Source of the DNA: a bacterium
GTDB taxonomy: Bacteria > Spirochaetota > UBA4802 > UBA5550
DNA length: 5,698 bases
Direction: 5' to 3'
NCBI GenBank assembly: GCA_024224995.1
Contig: JAAENB010001332.1
Span: 1 to 5,698, forward strand
Under the pieces are notes generated by a model. That model saw only the letters and a program-made list of their open reading frames with translations. It was not told the DNA's origin and did not search any database. Both the position numbers and the translations under genes were made by a program. Shown in pieces: positions 1 through 5,107 of the stretch (positions within the stretch are counted from its first letter, which is position 1; each line of letters begins with the position of its first letter).

Positions 1-579
1 CCTGTTATGCTCATGAGCAATTCCCAGGGCATGGCCAAACTCATGGATCGCGTTCGACCGGATCCAGTTCTCCCTTCTTGCTGCGGTAAACCAGGAAAAA
101 CCTGAACATGCTGTCCAGTTGCCGCTTGAGTCCGTACAGCCCCAATTATTAAAAGTAAAATTCAAACTCATGCCGTCTACCTGGTGATCCAACTGATCGC
201 CAAGCCCATGCGTATGTGGACCAACATCTTCAATACGAATACGGATATCTGCTCCTCCCGCACCGCACTGCCCCCAACCGGAAAATTGCAGATTGGAATT
301 CTCGGCCCAGGTCGTTTCAATCGAATCCCTGACCCAGCCTCTTTCCGTTGCATCGCCTGCTCCAGGATTCTCCCAACAGACAGAGATGCCTGTATGGTCC
401 CAGAGAACCGTACTTAAATAATACCCTTTTTGAACGCCTCCCCCAATTGGGCCGTCTTCCTGCTCCGCGTTGATAAAACCATCCATTTCATCATTTCCGA
501 TTTCACAACCTGCTGCTCCTATTAACATCAACAGAAGCAGTCCTGAAAAAATTACCGGGACAGATTTGTCCCCACACAT
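1..579 (-). CDS. Metzincin-like zinc metalloprotease lipoprotein, 3' end cut by window edge
   Basis: An open frame runs on the minus strand from 579 to the left edge without a stop (193 residues). Residues about 175-193 read IHEFGHALGIAHEHNR, a full HExxHxxGxxH zinc site with catalytic Glu, as in matrixin/astacin-type metzincins. The Met-turn would lie beyond the edge. Upstream, the fragments VLWDHTGISVCWENPG, RGWVRDSIETTW and GLGDQLDHQVDGMSLNFTFN resemble the conserved N-terminal part of secreted peptidases I recall from myxobacteria and relatives. The N-terminus has a hydrophobic segment ending IGAAGC, a plausible lipobox with the lipidated Cys at about residue 25, so a surface or periplasmic lipoprotein is likely. 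The ATG at 579 is chosen because the next ATG (528) would leave too short a signal peptide; no good ribosome binding site precedes 579. The first codons lie in a dispersed palindrome. Role: probable extracellular proteolysis; substrate unknown. The zinc-site call is firm; the exact family and the start are less so. Confidence 0.85.
   Translation of the reverse strand, partial: MCGDKSVPVIFSGLLLLMLIGAAGCEIGNDEMDGFINAEQEDGPIGGGVQKGYYLSTVLWDHTGISVCWENPGAGDATERGWVRDSIETTWAENSNLQFSGWGQCGAGGADIRIRIEDVGPHTHGLGDQLDHQVDGMSLNFTFNNWGCTDSSGNWTACSGFSWFTAARRENWIRSNAIHEFGHALGIAHEHNR
553..577. repeat. Third, variant copy of the GGGACAGATCTGTCCC palindrome
   Basis: Positions 557-572 read GGGACAGATTTGTCCC. This is the palindrome found at 3812-3827 and 5164-5179 with one base changed at the centre, and a few flanking bases (CC before, CACA after) also match those copies. 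Here it overlaps the first codons of the metalloprotease gene, rather than lying about 165-185 nt upstream of the start as in the other two. It may be a REP-type mobile palindrome or an operator. Confidence 0.6.
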
Positions 580-656
580 TTTTTATCATTACCGGTTTTT
601 TCTCTTTACAATTTTTTCAAACAGGATAGTTGTAATTATTTTCTTTATAGGAAAGC

Positions 657-707
657 AAAAAAGCAAAAGAATATCATGCCTGCAGCTATCAGCATAATAT
701 TCTTTGC
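657..707 (-). terminator. Intrinsic terminator of the slipin transcription unit
   Basis: Reading the minus strand, GCAAAGAATAT (707-697) pairs with ATATTCTTTTGC (674-663) with one bulged base. The loop region carries its own short ATGC/GCAT helix. Six T residues follow directly (662-657). It starts 22 nt after the slipin stop codon. It separates the slipin unit from the metalloprotease gene downstream. Confidence 0.75.
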
Positions 708-728
708 CTTTTCCGGTTTACTAAGTTA

Positions 729-1832
729 CTAGGAACCCTTCAAATTACCAAACAACTTCCCTAACTGCCCAACAATCTCTCCCCCGCCAATAACCGACAG
801 GTTCGTGATCTTGTTGCTGATCTGCTCTACATACTCAAGCTCTTTCAGCTTCAGCAGTACAGGATTATCTTCCATAAGCTTCGCCGTATTCAGCAGGCTC
901 CGAGTGGAAGCGGTTTCCTCTCGCCGGGTAATGATGTTTGCCTGGGCCTGTTTTTCCGCTTCAATGACCTTGCTTAAAATGGTTTTCATTTCTCCCGGGA
1001 GAATTATATCTTTTACCCCGGCATACATGAAAGTTATACCCCATTCTTTCGCGTCTTTTCCAAGCCGTTCAAGAACAAAGGTTCCCACTTCTTCTTTTTT
1101 TTCCATAAGTTCATCGAGCTTGTACATACCAACATACTCACGGAGTATAAGCTGCACCAGTACATACAGCTGGTTTTGGAAATTTTTAATATCAAGTACC
1201 GCTTTTACGGGGTCGGCGATTTTGTATTGCGCCACAAAATTCAGCCGCAGGGTTACTTTGTCCCTGGTCATAATCTCCTGGCCCGTAATATCCAGCTGCT
1301 GCTGCCGCATGTCAACTTTTTCAACGCCTACTTTTGTGTACCCGTTCAGAAAATGATATTTTCCCGGCTTTAATATCCGCTGATATTCTCCGTCAAAAGT
1401 CAGCAGTCCGGTTTCGTACGATTCTATTTCATATGTATTCACTATTTTATTATCAATATTTTTAATGGTGGCGTTTACTGCTTCAGGTACTTCAGGTTTC
1501 CTGAGATCAAGTATTACAAAACGGTGCTTTTTTAAAACATTCCAGAAGGCGTATTTTCCGGGCAGTAAGGTTCCGGCAAAATGGTTGTCTTCAAAGTGCA
1601 GAGCCACTTCTTCATCTTTTACATCTACAACATCCAGCTCTCTTTTCAATTCTTCATCATCAAGATAGAGGTTGAGATTTTTTCCTGTTACAAAGGGATG
1701 ATTCACATTAAGAATATCAACATTCTTTCCCATGAGTATTCCATTAAAATATTTTCCCGGTTTTAGCAGGGATACATAGTTCCCGTCTTTGTAGATAAGT
1801 CCGCGCTCGTCTTTTTTGATTATTGTTCTCAT
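729..1832 (-). CDS. Slipin-type SPFH/band-7 protein
   Basis: This is a 367-residue protein with the SPFH (stomatin/prohibitin) core at about residues 135-300. Typical segments are VDMRQQQLDITGQEIMTRDKVTLRLNFVAQ-type text at 173-202 and VLVQLILREYVG at 224-235, followed by an Ala/Glu-rich EAEKQAQANIITRREE helix (291-306). The N-terminus shows no membrane-spanning stretch, unlike classical stomatins, so it is probably cytosolic or peripheral. Three copies of a turn motif ending PGKY (about residues 10-29, 75-97, 140-161) precede or overlap the core. The start at 1832 is preferred over the ATG at 2003: it has an AGAGGT ribosome binding site 6 nt upstream, and the longer frame would translate the inverted repeat at 1861-1947. 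SPFH proteins form oligomeric scaffolds. As I recall, slipins recur in RtcR/Ro-type RNA-repair operons, which fits the sigma-54 promoter and tRNA-like RNA upstream. The family is certain; its role here is inferred. Confidence 0.9.
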   Translation of the reverse strand: MRTIIKKDERGLIYKDGNYVSLLKPGKYFNGILMGKNVDILNVNHPFVTGKNLNLYLDDEELKRELDVVDVKDEEVALHFEDNHFAGTLLPGKYAFWNVLKKHRFVILDLRKPEVPEAVNATIKNIDNKIVNTYEIESYETGLLTFDGEYQRILKPGKYHFLNGYTKVGVEKVDMRQQQLDITGQEIMTRDKVTLRLNFVAQYKIADPVKAVLDIKNFQNQLYVLVQLILREYVGMYKLDELMEKKEEVGTFVLERLGKDAKEWGITFMYAGVKDIILPGEMKTILSKVIEAEKQAQANIITRREETASTRSLLNTAKLMEDNPVLLKLKELEYVEQISNKITNLSVIGGGEIVGQLGKLFGNLKGS

Positions 1833-1838
1833 TGTTTT

Positions 1839-1844
1839 ACCTCT
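1839..1844 (-). promoter_or_regulatory. Ribosome binding site that sets the slipin start
   Basis: On the minus strand AGAGGT lies 6 nt before the ATG at 1832. No comparable site precedes the in-frame ATG at 2003. Confidence 0.7.
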
Positions 1845-1860
1845 TTTAAGAAAGTTCAAA

Positions 1861-1947
1861 TTTGCCAGCCCCCCAACCCCCAAAGGGGGCGCAAGAAATC
1901 TTACCCGGAGCTCTTGCGCCCCCTTTGGGGGTTGGGGGGCTGGCAAA
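1861..1947. repeat. Perfect 36-bp inverted repeat in the slipin leader
   Basis: Positions 1861-1896 are the exact reverse complement of 1912-1947, with a 15-nt spacer. The arms are built from C and G runs (TTTGCCAGCCCCCCAACCCC, then AAAGGGGGCGCAAGA). It lies 14 nt upstream of the slipin start codon, well inside the leader, and no run of T follows the stem on either strand, so it is not a classical terminator. C/G-run palindromes of this style occur as dispersed repeats in many bacterial genomes. It could be a small non-autonomous mobile element, or could modulate mRNA stability or separate the RNA from the slipin message by processing. Confidence 0.85.
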
Positions 1948-2218
1948 AAAATAACGTTTACAGAGAAACTCTCCTGTGCTCGCGGCGGGGTTTTAATTGA
2001 CAAACCGTTATGGAAGCAAAAGTGTTTGGAGCGGTCTCGCGCGAGTATTCACGGAAGATGGCTCGCAACAGTTGTGCTTCCGGCCCGGCTGTGTTTTAGA
2101 ACCACAGGCTTTGAGCATAGCGCCCCTGTTCAGTTGATCCCTGAACAGGCGCTGAGAGTTTCTCTTAAAACGCGGTGAAAATTTTTTGAGAAGTTTCCAG
2201 CTTCTTTTTTTACCAAAG
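1948..2218 (-). other. Structured leader between tRNA-like RNA and slipin, no convincing gene
   Basis: No convincing reading frame lies here. The stretch holds several hairpins: 2119-2153 (12 paired positions with a CC bulge; arms built on CCTGTTCA/TGAACAGG, 9-nt loop), 2052-2082 (CGGAAG/CTTCCG), and the 10-bp palindrome CTCGCGCGAG at 2036-2045. On the minus strand, 2192-2208 folds as AGAAG, a 7-nt loop CTGGAAA, and CTTCT. The density of stems suggests the region is transcribed as structured RNA, perhaps as more modules of the upstream RNA or as a processed spacer. No function is assigned. Confidence 0.4.
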
Positions 2219-2219
2219 G

Positions 2220-2413
2220 CGTGTTTATCAGACACGTGAAGGAATCGAACCTTCTAAGATCGTTGCTTCTACCAATTGAGCTACGGTTCTCGCGAACCGA
2301 CGGGACTCGAACCCGCAACACACGATGTTCTGTATCATGTTCTTCATAACCTTCAGCATACCCTTCTTCACCGAAGGGGCACTGCAAGGCATCATGAAAC
2401 CTGAACATAGAAC
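2220..2413 (-). ncRNA. Y-RNA-like RNA with a circularly permuted tRNA mimic
   Basis: Reading 5' to 3' on the minus strand, there is first a long imperfect hairpin: 2413-2409 with 2331-2327, 2408-2403 with 2342-2337, and 2398-2394 with 2347-2343. The tRNA-like core follows without a gap. ATCGT (2326-2322) pairs perfectly with ACGAT (2263-2259) as a 5-bp anticodon-stem analogue; GTGTT (2321-2317) is a 5-nt variable loop; 2316-2300 is a T-arm with 5-bp stem and loop TTCGAGT; CGGTTC/GAACCG (2299-2284) is an acceptor-like helix closed by a GCGA tetraloop; TA (2283-2282) matches U8-A9; 2281-2265 is a D-arm with loop AATTGGTA. All tRNA parts have normal size but permuted order, and no CCA end is possible. 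A second T-arm follows (2254-2238, loop TTCGATT), then a hairpin CGTGT/ACACG (2236-2220). I recall bacterial Y RNAs (YrlA), partners of the Ro protein Rsr, having such a capped tRNA-like module. The outer Ro-binding stem is not clearly seen here. A degenerate tRNA array is the main alternative. Confidence 0.65.
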
Positions 2414-2450
2414 ATTATAAATACTTATGATACCGTTTATACTTAGTTAT

Positions 2451-2469
2451 ATTGCACGTTTCGTGCCAA
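2451..2469 (-). promoter_or_regulatory. Sigma-54 (RpoN) promoter for the tRNA-like RNA and slipin
   Basis: The minus strand reads TTGGCACGAAACGTGCAAT. Aligned to the RpoN consensus TGGCAC-N5-TTGC, the -24 box TGGCAC is perfect, the spacing is exact, and the -12 box is GTGC (one mismatch, with the essential GC kept). Transcription would start near 2443, about 30 nt before the first helix of the RNA. Sigma-54 promoters need an enhancer-binding activator. For RNA-repair operons that activator is RtcR, with a CARF sensor domain that responds to broken tRNA. The promoter is also an imperfect palindrome, so an operator is a lesser alternative. Confidence 0.75.
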
Positions 2470-2575
2470 CTGGCGGAGACGGGAAAAAAAAGAATAATTT
2501 TTTTTAAAATATTATAAGATTTGAGAAAAAAAATGGTTTTGGAGAAAATAACGCGGGTTTTTTGATGTTTTTTGG

Positions 2576-2600
2576 TTCATGAATAGGAAAAATCCATGAA
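2576..2600. promoter_or_regulatory. Candidate upstream activator site for the sigma-54 promoter
   Basis: TTCATGAAT (2576-2584) and ATCCATGAA (2592-2600) form a 9-bp inverted repeat with one mismatch and a 7-nt spacer. It is centred about 145 nt upstream of the predicted transcription start, the usual distance range for sites bound by sigma-54 activators. The surrounding stretch 2484-2700 is AT-rich and has no gene. Confidence 0.35.
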
Positions 2601-2662
2601 AAAATAAAGATTATTGAAAGATATCCATTAAAAAGCACATATACTTTACATAGTTTTATATA

Positions 2663-2694
2663 TTTTTATAATATATTAGAAAATATTATAAAAA
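2663..2694. repeat. AT-only 12-bp inverted repeat
   Basis: TTTTTATAATAT (2663-2674) and its exact reverse complement (2683-2694) flank an 8-nt spacer. It lies between the terminator of the upstream gene and the sigma-54 promoter. In such AT-rich DNA it may be chance, a bendable region, or a second activator site. Confidence 0.4.
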
Positions 2695-2708
2695 TAAACC
2701 TGAAAACA

Positions 2709-2737
2709 TAAGAGGACAGCGCCGGGCTGTCCTCTTA
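2709..2737 (-). terminator. Terminator hairpin of the 2776-3645 gene
   Basis: TAAGAGGACAGC (2709-2720) and its perfect complement (2726-2737) form a 12-bp stem with a 5-nt loop, 39 nt after the stop codon. The T tract after it on the minus strand is short and interrupted, so termination may be less efficient than the one at 3911-3939. The stem starts with the same GAGGAC sequence as that terminator. A second, weaker hairpin (ATCCGG/CCGGAT, 2740-2769) lies between it and the stop and is followed by T residues on the plus strand. Confidence 0.65.
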
Positions 2738-2775
2738 CTATCCGGTTAACGAAATTATTGCTCCGGATTTTTTCT

Positions 2776-3645
2776 TTAGAAAATGAGCTTCAGGATCTTT
2801 TCGACTTTTCTAATTTTCCGGTTTTCAAGCTTTGAAGCGCTGTCGGCATTAGCATTGGGATTCTCTGCCTGCTTTGTGTTGCCAGGCCAAGAATTTAATT
2901 TCAGTATTTTTTCATATCTCAGTTTATTTAAATTCATATTCAAATTGTTTTTCTCTGCAATGGGAACAATTCGAACTTCAATGTCAGCAAGCTCTATTCC
3001 GCTTGAAACTGATCCCAAACAGGTTGCATAATCATTCGCGCCCATTTCGGACTTTAGTCCTTTTACCAATTTATCAAATAGAAGCATCTTCATAACTCCC
3101 GGGCTATAGGTTTTTCCTTTACCAAAAACATTAAACATTGCGAAAAACGCCCTCTCTTCAGCAGCTTTTTGTGAAGAAAAAATTTTTAAACCCAAAAAAT
3201 GATTCAACGTATACGTCCCCTGGTATGCTTGATACAAACGGAATAGCGGATTTCCATTCGCATCATGTAGTTTTTCAACTACAAAAGTATGCATTCCCTT
3301 GTTAATCTTAAATTGAGCCAAGCCCGTTCTCTTATCACTCAACCATGCCTCTATCATGTTCCCGAATTCATTCCCAACAGTTGCTGATCTTTTAAAGCAA
3401 AAAACCATATCGTCGGGATTAGTCTTCTTATTGAGTTGAGGATAGAGGAACGAAACCGGTTCATATGTATTAAGATCACCTATGGGCGGTTCCATAGCCA
3501 TAAACTTCGCAAATTCCAGGAAATCATTACTAACAATCTCTCCTTCCGCGAATACCGAACTACCCGGCACAAGAAACACTCTTGAAACCGCAGACGCCAC
3601 TGATACATTAAGCATACTATTAAATGTTACTTTCGATCTTTCCAT
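2776..3645 (-). CDS. Exported protein of unknown family, paralogue of 4000-4995
   Basis: 289 residues. The ATG at 3645 has AGGAG 9 nt upstream, matching the layout of the paralogue. The N-terminus has a moderately hydrophobic stretch ending FLVPGSSVFA before EGE, a plausible Sec signal with cleavage after Ala33. The mature part shares blocks with the neighbouring gene: AQFKI..G.HTF.VEK (about 110-125), FRLYQAYQG.Y.L...LGL (135-153), FGKGKTY (174-180), an M..LLF..L..GL..EM-like helix (185-201), a conserved Cys (209), and ADI.VRIVPI (220-229). The C-terminus is Lys/Asn-rich and unlike the paralogue. Compared with the paralogue, about 55 residues are missing near residue 45. I do not recognise the family. 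His119, Cys209 and the YQAYQ block are invariant between the two copies, but no catalytic assignment is justified. It is probably a periplasmic or secreted protein made from its own promoter. Confidence 0.85.
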   Translation of the reverse strand: MERSKVTFNSMLNVSVASAVSRVFLVPGSSVFAEGEIVSNDFLEFAKFMAMEPPIGDLNTYEPVSFLYPQLNKKTNPDDMVFCFKRSATVGNEFGNMIEAWLSDKRTGLAQFKINKGMHTFVVEKLHDANGNPLFRLYQAYQGTYTLNHFLGLKIFSSQKAAEERAFFAMFNVFGKGKTYSPGVMKMLLFDKLVKGLKSEMGANDYATCLGSVSSGIELADIEVRIVPIAEKNNLNMNLNKLRYEKILKLNSWPGNTKQAENPNANADSASKLENRKIRKVEKILKLIF

Positions 3646-3791
3646 TGCTATATTCTCCTGTCTATTTTTGTGCCTGCCTCACAGGGAAACAGAATGATAA
3701 TTTTTGTTGCCGTTTAAGCTCCTTTTGGGCGGCAACATATTGTATTACATTTAGCAAAAAAAAATCGGACACAAAATCCGGGTTTTTTATT

Positions 3792-3827
3792 CCCGGGGCA
3801 AAAAAAGCCCCGGGACAGATCTGTCCC
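3792..3827. repeat. CCCGGGGC hairpin fused to 16-bp palindrome (copy 1)
   Basis: CCCGGGGC (3792-3799) and GCCCCGGG (3807-3814) pair around seven A residues. GGGACAGATCTGTCCC (3812-3827) is a perfect palindrome that shares three bases with the right arm, so the two structures compete. On the minus strand the palindrome would sit at about the first transcribed bases, a place for an operator. The identical unit is at 5144-5179. Confidence 0.75.
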
Positions 3828-3833
3828 CACAAA

Positions 3834-3861
3834 AAAATAATCTGTCTGCAAAAATCGTCAT
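3834..3861 (-). promoter_or_regulatory. Candidate sigma-70 promoter for the 2776-3645 gene
   Basis: On the minus strand ATGACG (3861-3856) and TATTTT (3839-3834) are separated by 16 nt. The equivalent spot in the other leader has the same -35-like box and a better -10 (TATGAT). Conservation between copies supports it; the match to consensus is only fair. Confidence 0.4.
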
Positions 3862-3910
3862 TTTGTACTGGAAGACTCTCCCCGGGGATTTTCCAGCGGA
3901 GGGAAGATGA

Positions 3911-3939
3911 AAAAAAGAGGACGGTGTTTAACCGTCCTC
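3911..3939 (-). terminator. Intrinsic terminator of the 4000-4995 gene
   Basis: GAGGACGGT/ACCGTCCTC (3917-3925 with 3931-3939) forms a 9-bp stem with a 5-nt loop, followed on the minus strand by six T residues (3916-3911). A smaller hairpin, CCGGCAT/GTGCCGG (3973-3991), precedes it just after the stop codon. It isolates this gene from its downstream paralogue. Confidence 0.8.
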
Positions 3940-3999
3940 CTGTCTCTTGAAAAGATGTACGCGGGTTATTCACCGGCATTGTCAGTGCCGGAGCTATTG

Positions 4000-4995
4000 C
4001 TATTGTTTAGGCCGCCGTGCTTCACTCTGTTTAATCGCTACTGGTAAATCAGGTACAAAAGTAGGCCAAACATTATACCGTATATCCTTTAATCTCAGTT
4101 TCTTTAAATTATTATCCAGAGTTTTGGGATCAGGAATGGGAACTATACGAACTCCTATATCAGCAATTAATACTGTATCTGTTCCTCCAAAACATTCACT
4201 GTACACCTGTGAGGACATTTCTTCCGTTAACCCATTGAGCAAATGGCCGAATAGATACCTATACATAGCTTCCTTAGTATAAGTTTTTCCCTTGCCTAAT
4301 TTTTTATACATTGCTTGAAAAGCAGCTGCGTTATATATTTTAGAAGATTCGATGAGACCTAAACTTTCTCTTAAACTATATTTTCCCTGGTATGCTTGAT
4401 ACAAGCGAAATCTTGGTTGATCTTTTTGATCAATGAATTTTTCAACAGCAAATGTATGCCTTCCATTATCAATCTTAAATTGAGCCAAACTCGAGCTCTT
4501 TTCATCCGCCCAGTCATCGATCATTTCATTAAACCTTCTATCCAGAACAATGGACCCTTCATCTCTATTAAAATAAAAAACTCTATCTTCAGGATTTTGA
4601 GAAGGAACCAGGGCTGAAACCGGGTAAAAATCATTATTATCTTCATTATAGTGAGTTATCCCGTTATATATTTGATCGCCCGAGGCTATTACCATTAGTC
4701 CGTAAGCGGTAAGATCACATATTTGTGGTGCTTTCCTCTCTGCATCTTTACGAAATGCTTCATTAACCGCTTCCGGTTGCTGAAATGCCGCCATTTTTGC
4801 TTGAACTTCTACTTGCAGCCATACCGGTACAAGTAACGCGAAATCTTTTGCTTTTTCATAAAACGGAGTTTCAATGACCTCTCCCTCAGCGAATACCGTG
4901 CTTCCCGGTACAAGAAACATTCCCAAAACCAGGGCCGCCGCAGCAGCCTTAAACTTACTCTTAACGGTTGCTTTCGATTCTTTTGTTTCTTTCAT
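4000..4995 (-). CDS. Exported protein of unknown family, larger paralogue of 2776-3645
   Basis: 331 residues from the ATG at 4995. That start is chosen because AGGAG lies 9 nt upstream, exactly as in the paralogue; an ATG two codons earlier (5001) is only 3 nt from AGGAG, and the longer frame back to 5190 merely translates the repeated leader. Basic n-region (MKETKESKATVKSKFK), Ala/Leu-rich core and FLVPGSTVFA then EGE give a clear Sec signal with cleavage after Ala36. Shared blocks are AQFKIDNGRHTFAVEKF (171-187), FRLYQAYQG.YSL...LGL (196-214), LGKGKTYT (233-240), YLFGHLLNGLTEEM (247-260), Cys268 and IADIGVRIVPIP (277-288). Residues about 54-110 are absent from the paralogue and contain a second Cys (93). 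His180, Cys268 and the tyrosine/glutamine block are invariant in the pair. Family and function are not recognised; a periplasmic or secreted location is inferred from the signal peptide only. Confidence 0.88.
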   Translation of the reverse strand: MKETKESKATVKSKFKAAAAALVLGMFLVPGSTVFAEGEVIETPFYEKAKDFALLVPVWLQVEVQAKMAAFQQPEAVNEAFRKDAERKAPQICDLTAYGLMVIASGDQIYNGITHYNEDNNDFYPVSALVPSQNPEDRVFYFNRDEGSIVLDRRFNEMIDDWADEKSSSLAQFKIDNGRHTFAVEKFIDQKDQPRFRLYQAYQGKYSLRESLGLIESSKIYNAAAFQAMYKKLGKGKTYTKEAMYRYLFGHLLNGLTEEMSSQVYSECFGGTDTVLIADIGVRIVPIPDPKTLDNNLKKLRLKDIRYNVWPTFVPDLPVAIKQSEARRPKQ

Positions 4996-5107
4996 TGTCA
5001 TATTCTCCTGTTGATTTTTTGTGCCTGCTTCCCAAAAAAACAGAAAGATCTTTTTTGCTGCCGCTGCTCCTTTCCGGCAGGCGGCAACACTTTGTATTAC
5101 ATTCAAC

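Larger units (their letters stand above)
3651..3870 (-). repeat. Duplicated leader, copy upstream of 2776-3645
   Basis: This region aligns along its length with 5001-5222. Matching items in order on the minus strand are the promoter-like segment (AAAATGACGATTTTT), the identical palindrome plus CCCGGGGC hairpin, a CGG/CCG hairpin, the TGTAATACAA segment, the conserved stem 3706-3736 (GTTGCCG/CGGCAAC) whose loop holds AAAGGAGC, the GCAGGCACAAAAA segment, and the ACAGGAGAATAT ribosome-binding region. The best-kept part is 3789-3833. This shows that gene and control region were duplicated together. Confidence 0.8.

Noticed and set aside
607..635. TTACAA...TTGTAA inverted repeat as a promoter or operator of the metalloprotease
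   Set aside because: Only 6-bp AT-rich arms, and no acceptable -35/-10 pair at the right distance.
805..1356. 183-residue plus-strand reading frame opposite the slipin
   Set aside because: It is Ser/Phe-rich, a typical antisense shadow of the SPFH coding sequence.
1833..2003. N-terminal extension of the slipin from the ATG at 2003
   Set aside because: It would translate the 36-bp inverted repeat and has no ribosome binding site; the ATG at 1832 has a good one.
2074..2116. Possible suppressor-type anticodon loop TTCTAAA on the minus strand
   Set aside because: Only a four-pair stem with a G-A mismatch supports it, and no D-arm or T-arm lies at tRNA distance.
2008..2235. 75-residue basic reading frame on the minus strand
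   Set aside because: It has no ribosome binding site, runs through the strong hairpin at 2119-2153, and has a composition typical of translated structured RNA.
2237..2400. Two ordinary tRNA genes on the minus strand
   Set aside because: Both T-arms are good, but neither has a normal 5' acceptor strand to its left. The apparent anticodon arm before the first T-arm lacks U33, and the second has no room for an anticodon arm between D-arm and T-arm. The permuted fold accounts for the parts better.
2130..2408. 92-residue reading frame covering the tRNA-like region
   Set aside because: It translates T-arm and D-arm sequences of the RNA; the pairing evidence explains this region better.
2470..2484. 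tRNA 3'-end-like sequence TCCCGTCTCCGCCA on the minus strand, a possible attachment-site remnant
   Set aside because: It is only about 14 nt, without a T-loop; no integrase or second copy is visible in the window.
3249..3291. Papain-like cysteine protease assignment for the paralogues from the HTF...RLYQ pattern
   Set aside because: No cysteine upstream of the His is shared by both proteins, so the expected Cys-His order is not supported.
3662..3979. 105-residue minus-strand frame between the paralogues
   Set aside because: It spans a terminator, a palindrome and the repeated leader; no ribosome binding site or family resemblance.
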